Origin: Fusobacteriota bacterium
GTDB lineage: Bacteria; Fusobacteriota; Fusobacteriia; Fusobacteriales; Fusobacteriaceae
Direction of reading: 5' to 3'
NCBI GenBank assembly: GCA_023389595.1
Contig: JAEWEF010000042.1
Span: forward strand, 1-8,549
Length of the DNA stretch: 8,549 nt
The translations under genes were made by a program, and so were the position numbers. The notes under the pieces are model-generated. The model was not told the DNA's origin. It did not search any database and was given only the letters and a program-made list of their open reading frames with translations. Within the stretch, counting starts at the first letter, position 1; every line of letters starts with the position of its first letter. Shown here piece after piece: positions 7,588-8,549 of this stretch.

Positions 7588-7629
7588 TTCCTTTGAACTC
7601 TGAAACTATTCCTCTGAACTCTGAAACTT
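7588..7629 (-). repeat. Two 21-bp tandem repeats built from 7-bp units, upstream of the 129-codon gene
   Basis: Two adjacent 21-base copies differ at two positions. On the minus strand each reads as three heptads, TTCAGAG, TTCARAG and GAAWAGT, so TTCARAG occurs four times in register. The block ends about 40 bases upstream of the start at 7546 and would overlap or flank the promoter region. A repeated heptad at this place suggests a regulator-binding site. No clear promoter hexamers were found next to it; TTTAAT directly downstream is the best -10-like candidate. One frame is open across the repeats but has no start codon, so I do not call it coding. Confidence 0.6.
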
Positions 7630-7645
7630 TTTATATTTGAGGATA

Positions 7646-7669
7646 GAAAAAGACGGTATCGCTACCGTC
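7646..7669 (-). terminator. Rho-independent terminator of the 163-codon gene
   Basis: A perfect 7-base-pair stem, GACGGTA/TACCGTC (7652-7658 with 7663-7669), has a 4-base loop. On the minus strand it is followed by five T. It lies 18 bases after the stop codon at 7687 and is the strongest terminator in the window. It separates transcription of this gene from the 129-codon gene downstream. Confidence 0.88.
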
Positions 7670-7686
7670 CTAAACACAAGATTATT

Positions 7687-8178
7687 TTAATTTAATTTTT
7701 TTATCTTTCTTTCGATAATATCTACAAGACGCTCTAGATCATCTTCTCCTAGGGGTAATTCTAAATCCATTATTGTTTTTTCAACAAATCCTGAATCAAA
7801 TTCATTCTCAACATTATATCTTGATTTTACAGATTGAAAATATGAATCACTACTTTCAGAAAGTATATTTCCTTCGTTATCCTCAAATACATCTACGCTT
7901 ATTCTATCAAAAAGAACATGAATATTTTTTGTCTTTGAGTCTTGCTCAAGTGTTTGTAAACTAATAACAGCAGTAATATCTCCTCTTTTTGCAACAATCC
8001 ATTTCCACATTCCTAAATTATAGGATGGCTTTATTTTACCTCTAGATGTATAATTCCATGTTCCTTGATGTCCTGTAGCATTAAACTGACTTTCTACTAA
8101 TTTCTTCACTATTTTTTGACGTTCTATATTACGCACATCATTATATAATTTCTTTATCTCTTCGAAATTTTTATCCAT
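7687..8178 (-). CDS. Hypothetical protein, 163 residues
   Basis: I do not recognise this protein. No signal peptide or membrane segment is visible. Residues 4-33 look like an amphipathic helix. A central part (about 38-100) is probably beta-rich, with a striking GTWNY (39-43) and a GMWKW (56-60) that puts two tryptophans close together. The last 20 residues form a charged helix ending in lysines. The start ATG at 8178 has a GGTGGTGG sequence a few bases upstream. It has its own promoter (8213-8241) and terminator (7646-7669), so it is probably a single-gene transcript. It lies between the end of a serine recombinase gene and another orphan gene, which suggests cargo or an accessory gene of an integrated element. 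The well-formed transcription unit supports a real gene; its role is unknown. Confidence 0.72.
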   Translation of the reverse strand: MDKNFEEIKKLYNDVRNIERQKIVKKLVESQFNATGHQGTWNYTSRGKIKPSYNLGMWKWIVAKRGDITAVISLQTLEQDSKTKNIHVLFDRISVDVFEDNEGNILSESSDSYFQSVKSRYNVENEFDSGFVEKTIMDLELPLGEDDLERLVDIIERKIKKLN

Positions 8179-8212
8179 TTTCCACCACCAAAATTATCAA
8201 TATTTGTTTACT

Positions 8213-8241
8213 ATTATACCCACTATTAGCACTCCTATAAA
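8213..8241 (-). promoter_or_regulatory. Probable promoter of the 163-codon gene
   Basis: On the minus strand, a perfect TATAAT (8213-8218) lies about 35 bases upstream of the start codon at 8178. A weak -35 match, TTTATA (8236-8241), stands 17 bases further up. It starts just after the recombinase terminator, as expected for an independent transcription unit. Confidence 0.5.
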
Positions 8242-8245
8242 GTAC

Positions 8246-8280
8246 AAAAAGACACCTCACCAAATTTTATTAAAGTGCCT
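8246..8280 (-). terminator. Probable rho-independent terminator of the recombinase gene
   Basis: On the minus strand, AGGCAC (8275-8280) can pair with GTGTCT (8250-8255), six pairs including one G-U, around a 19-base AT-rich loop. A run of five T follows (8246-8250). It begins 11 bases after the recombinase stop at 8291. The large loop makes it weaker than the terminator at 7646-7669. Confidence 0.55.
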
Positions 8281-8290
8281 GTTTTGATTT

Positions 8291-8549
8291 TTATCTATTT
8301 AATTCTACCTGGCTTCCATCAAGAAATGTAAATTCAACTTTTCCATCATGATGCACTGTAAGCTGGTCTACCATGCTTAGCCATACATTTTTATCAAACT
8401 CTGTCTGTAGCTCTTGTTTTTCAAGTTCCCTTATAAATTCCTCAACCTCATCACCTTTGGATTGTTTTTCTATGATGGTTTGCTTGATTTCATCAAGTCT
8501 AGACTTTGTTGTATTAAACCTATTTACTAGGCTTGTGTACCTTATTTCA
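8291..8549 (-). CDS. Large serine recombinase, C-terminal 85 residues only (5' end outside window)
   Basis: The frame is open from the right edge to a TAA at 8291. The 85 residues have a coiled-coil-like charged helix (about 10-52), then the typical end of large serine recombinases: FDKNVWLSMVDQLTVH followed by DGKVEFTFLDGSQVELNR. This W-x-x-x-V-D-x-x-T-V then DGK-x-x-F-x-F-x-DG pattern is seen at the C-terminus of site-specific recombinases and integrases of Firmicute conjugative elements and phages. The catalytic serine domain lies outside the window and cannot be checked. Such enzymes integrate, excise or resolve mobile DNA. With two orphan genes between it and the core operon, it marks this side of the window as accessory DNA. 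It may equally be a decayed remnant. Confidence 0.8.
   Translation of the reverse strand, partial: EIRYTSLVNRFNTTKSRLDEIKQTIIEKQSKGDEVEEFIRELEKQELQTEFDKNVWLSMVDQLTVHHDGKVEFTFLDGSQVELNR

Noticed and set aside
7555..7665. Open minus-strand frame across the heptad repeats giving a repeated SFRVQR peptide
   Set aside because: No ATG, GTG or TTG start in a usable position, and the peptide repeat follows simply from the 21-base DNA repeat.
7773..7964. Plus-strand open frame opposite the 163-codon gene
   Set aside because: The minus-strand gene has a promoter, ribosome site and terminator; this frame has none of them.

Overview
The window comes from a very AT-rich bacterial chromosome with long A/T tracts. 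Every gene I can support lies on the minus strand. The core genes are ordinary bacterial housekeeping genes. Low GC and the order pnp-rimO-pgsA-rsmH-ftsL-like-(TrmA/RlmD-like methyltransferase) suggest a fusobacterial (Fusobacterium/Leptotrichia-like) or low-GC Firmicute host. I lean to Fusobacteriota but cannot prove it from sequence alone.

Positions 1-6580 (transcribed right to left) look like one tight operon. A good promoter at 6551-6580 leads into pnp, then rimO, pgsA, rsmH, a short FtsL-like protein and a class I uracil-C5 RNA methyltransferase that runs off the left edge. Gaps are 38, -4, 15, -4 and 2 bases, so translation of several pairs is probably coupled. The set joins RNA decay (PNPase), ribosome modification (RimO on S12, RsmH on 16S rRNA, probably the TrmA/RlmD-like enzyme on 23S rRNA or tRNA), phospholipid synthesis (PgsA) and cell division (FtsL-like).

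Positions 6581-7079 hold no gene. This roughly 500-base stretch contains several small hairpins, including two overlapping ones that could form a pseudoknot. It may carry a structured RNA or the junction of an inserted element.

Positions 7080-8549 look like accessory DNA. Two small genes of unknown function (129 and 163 codons) each have their own rho-independent terminator, and the second has its own promoter. They are followed by the last 85 codons of a large serine recombinase, also with its own terminator. The recombinase tail suggests that the left end of an integrated mobile element lies between pnp and the small genes. An unusual tandem repeat with 7-base periodicity sits directly upstream of the 129-codon gene. 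No CRISPR array, tRNA or rRNA was found.
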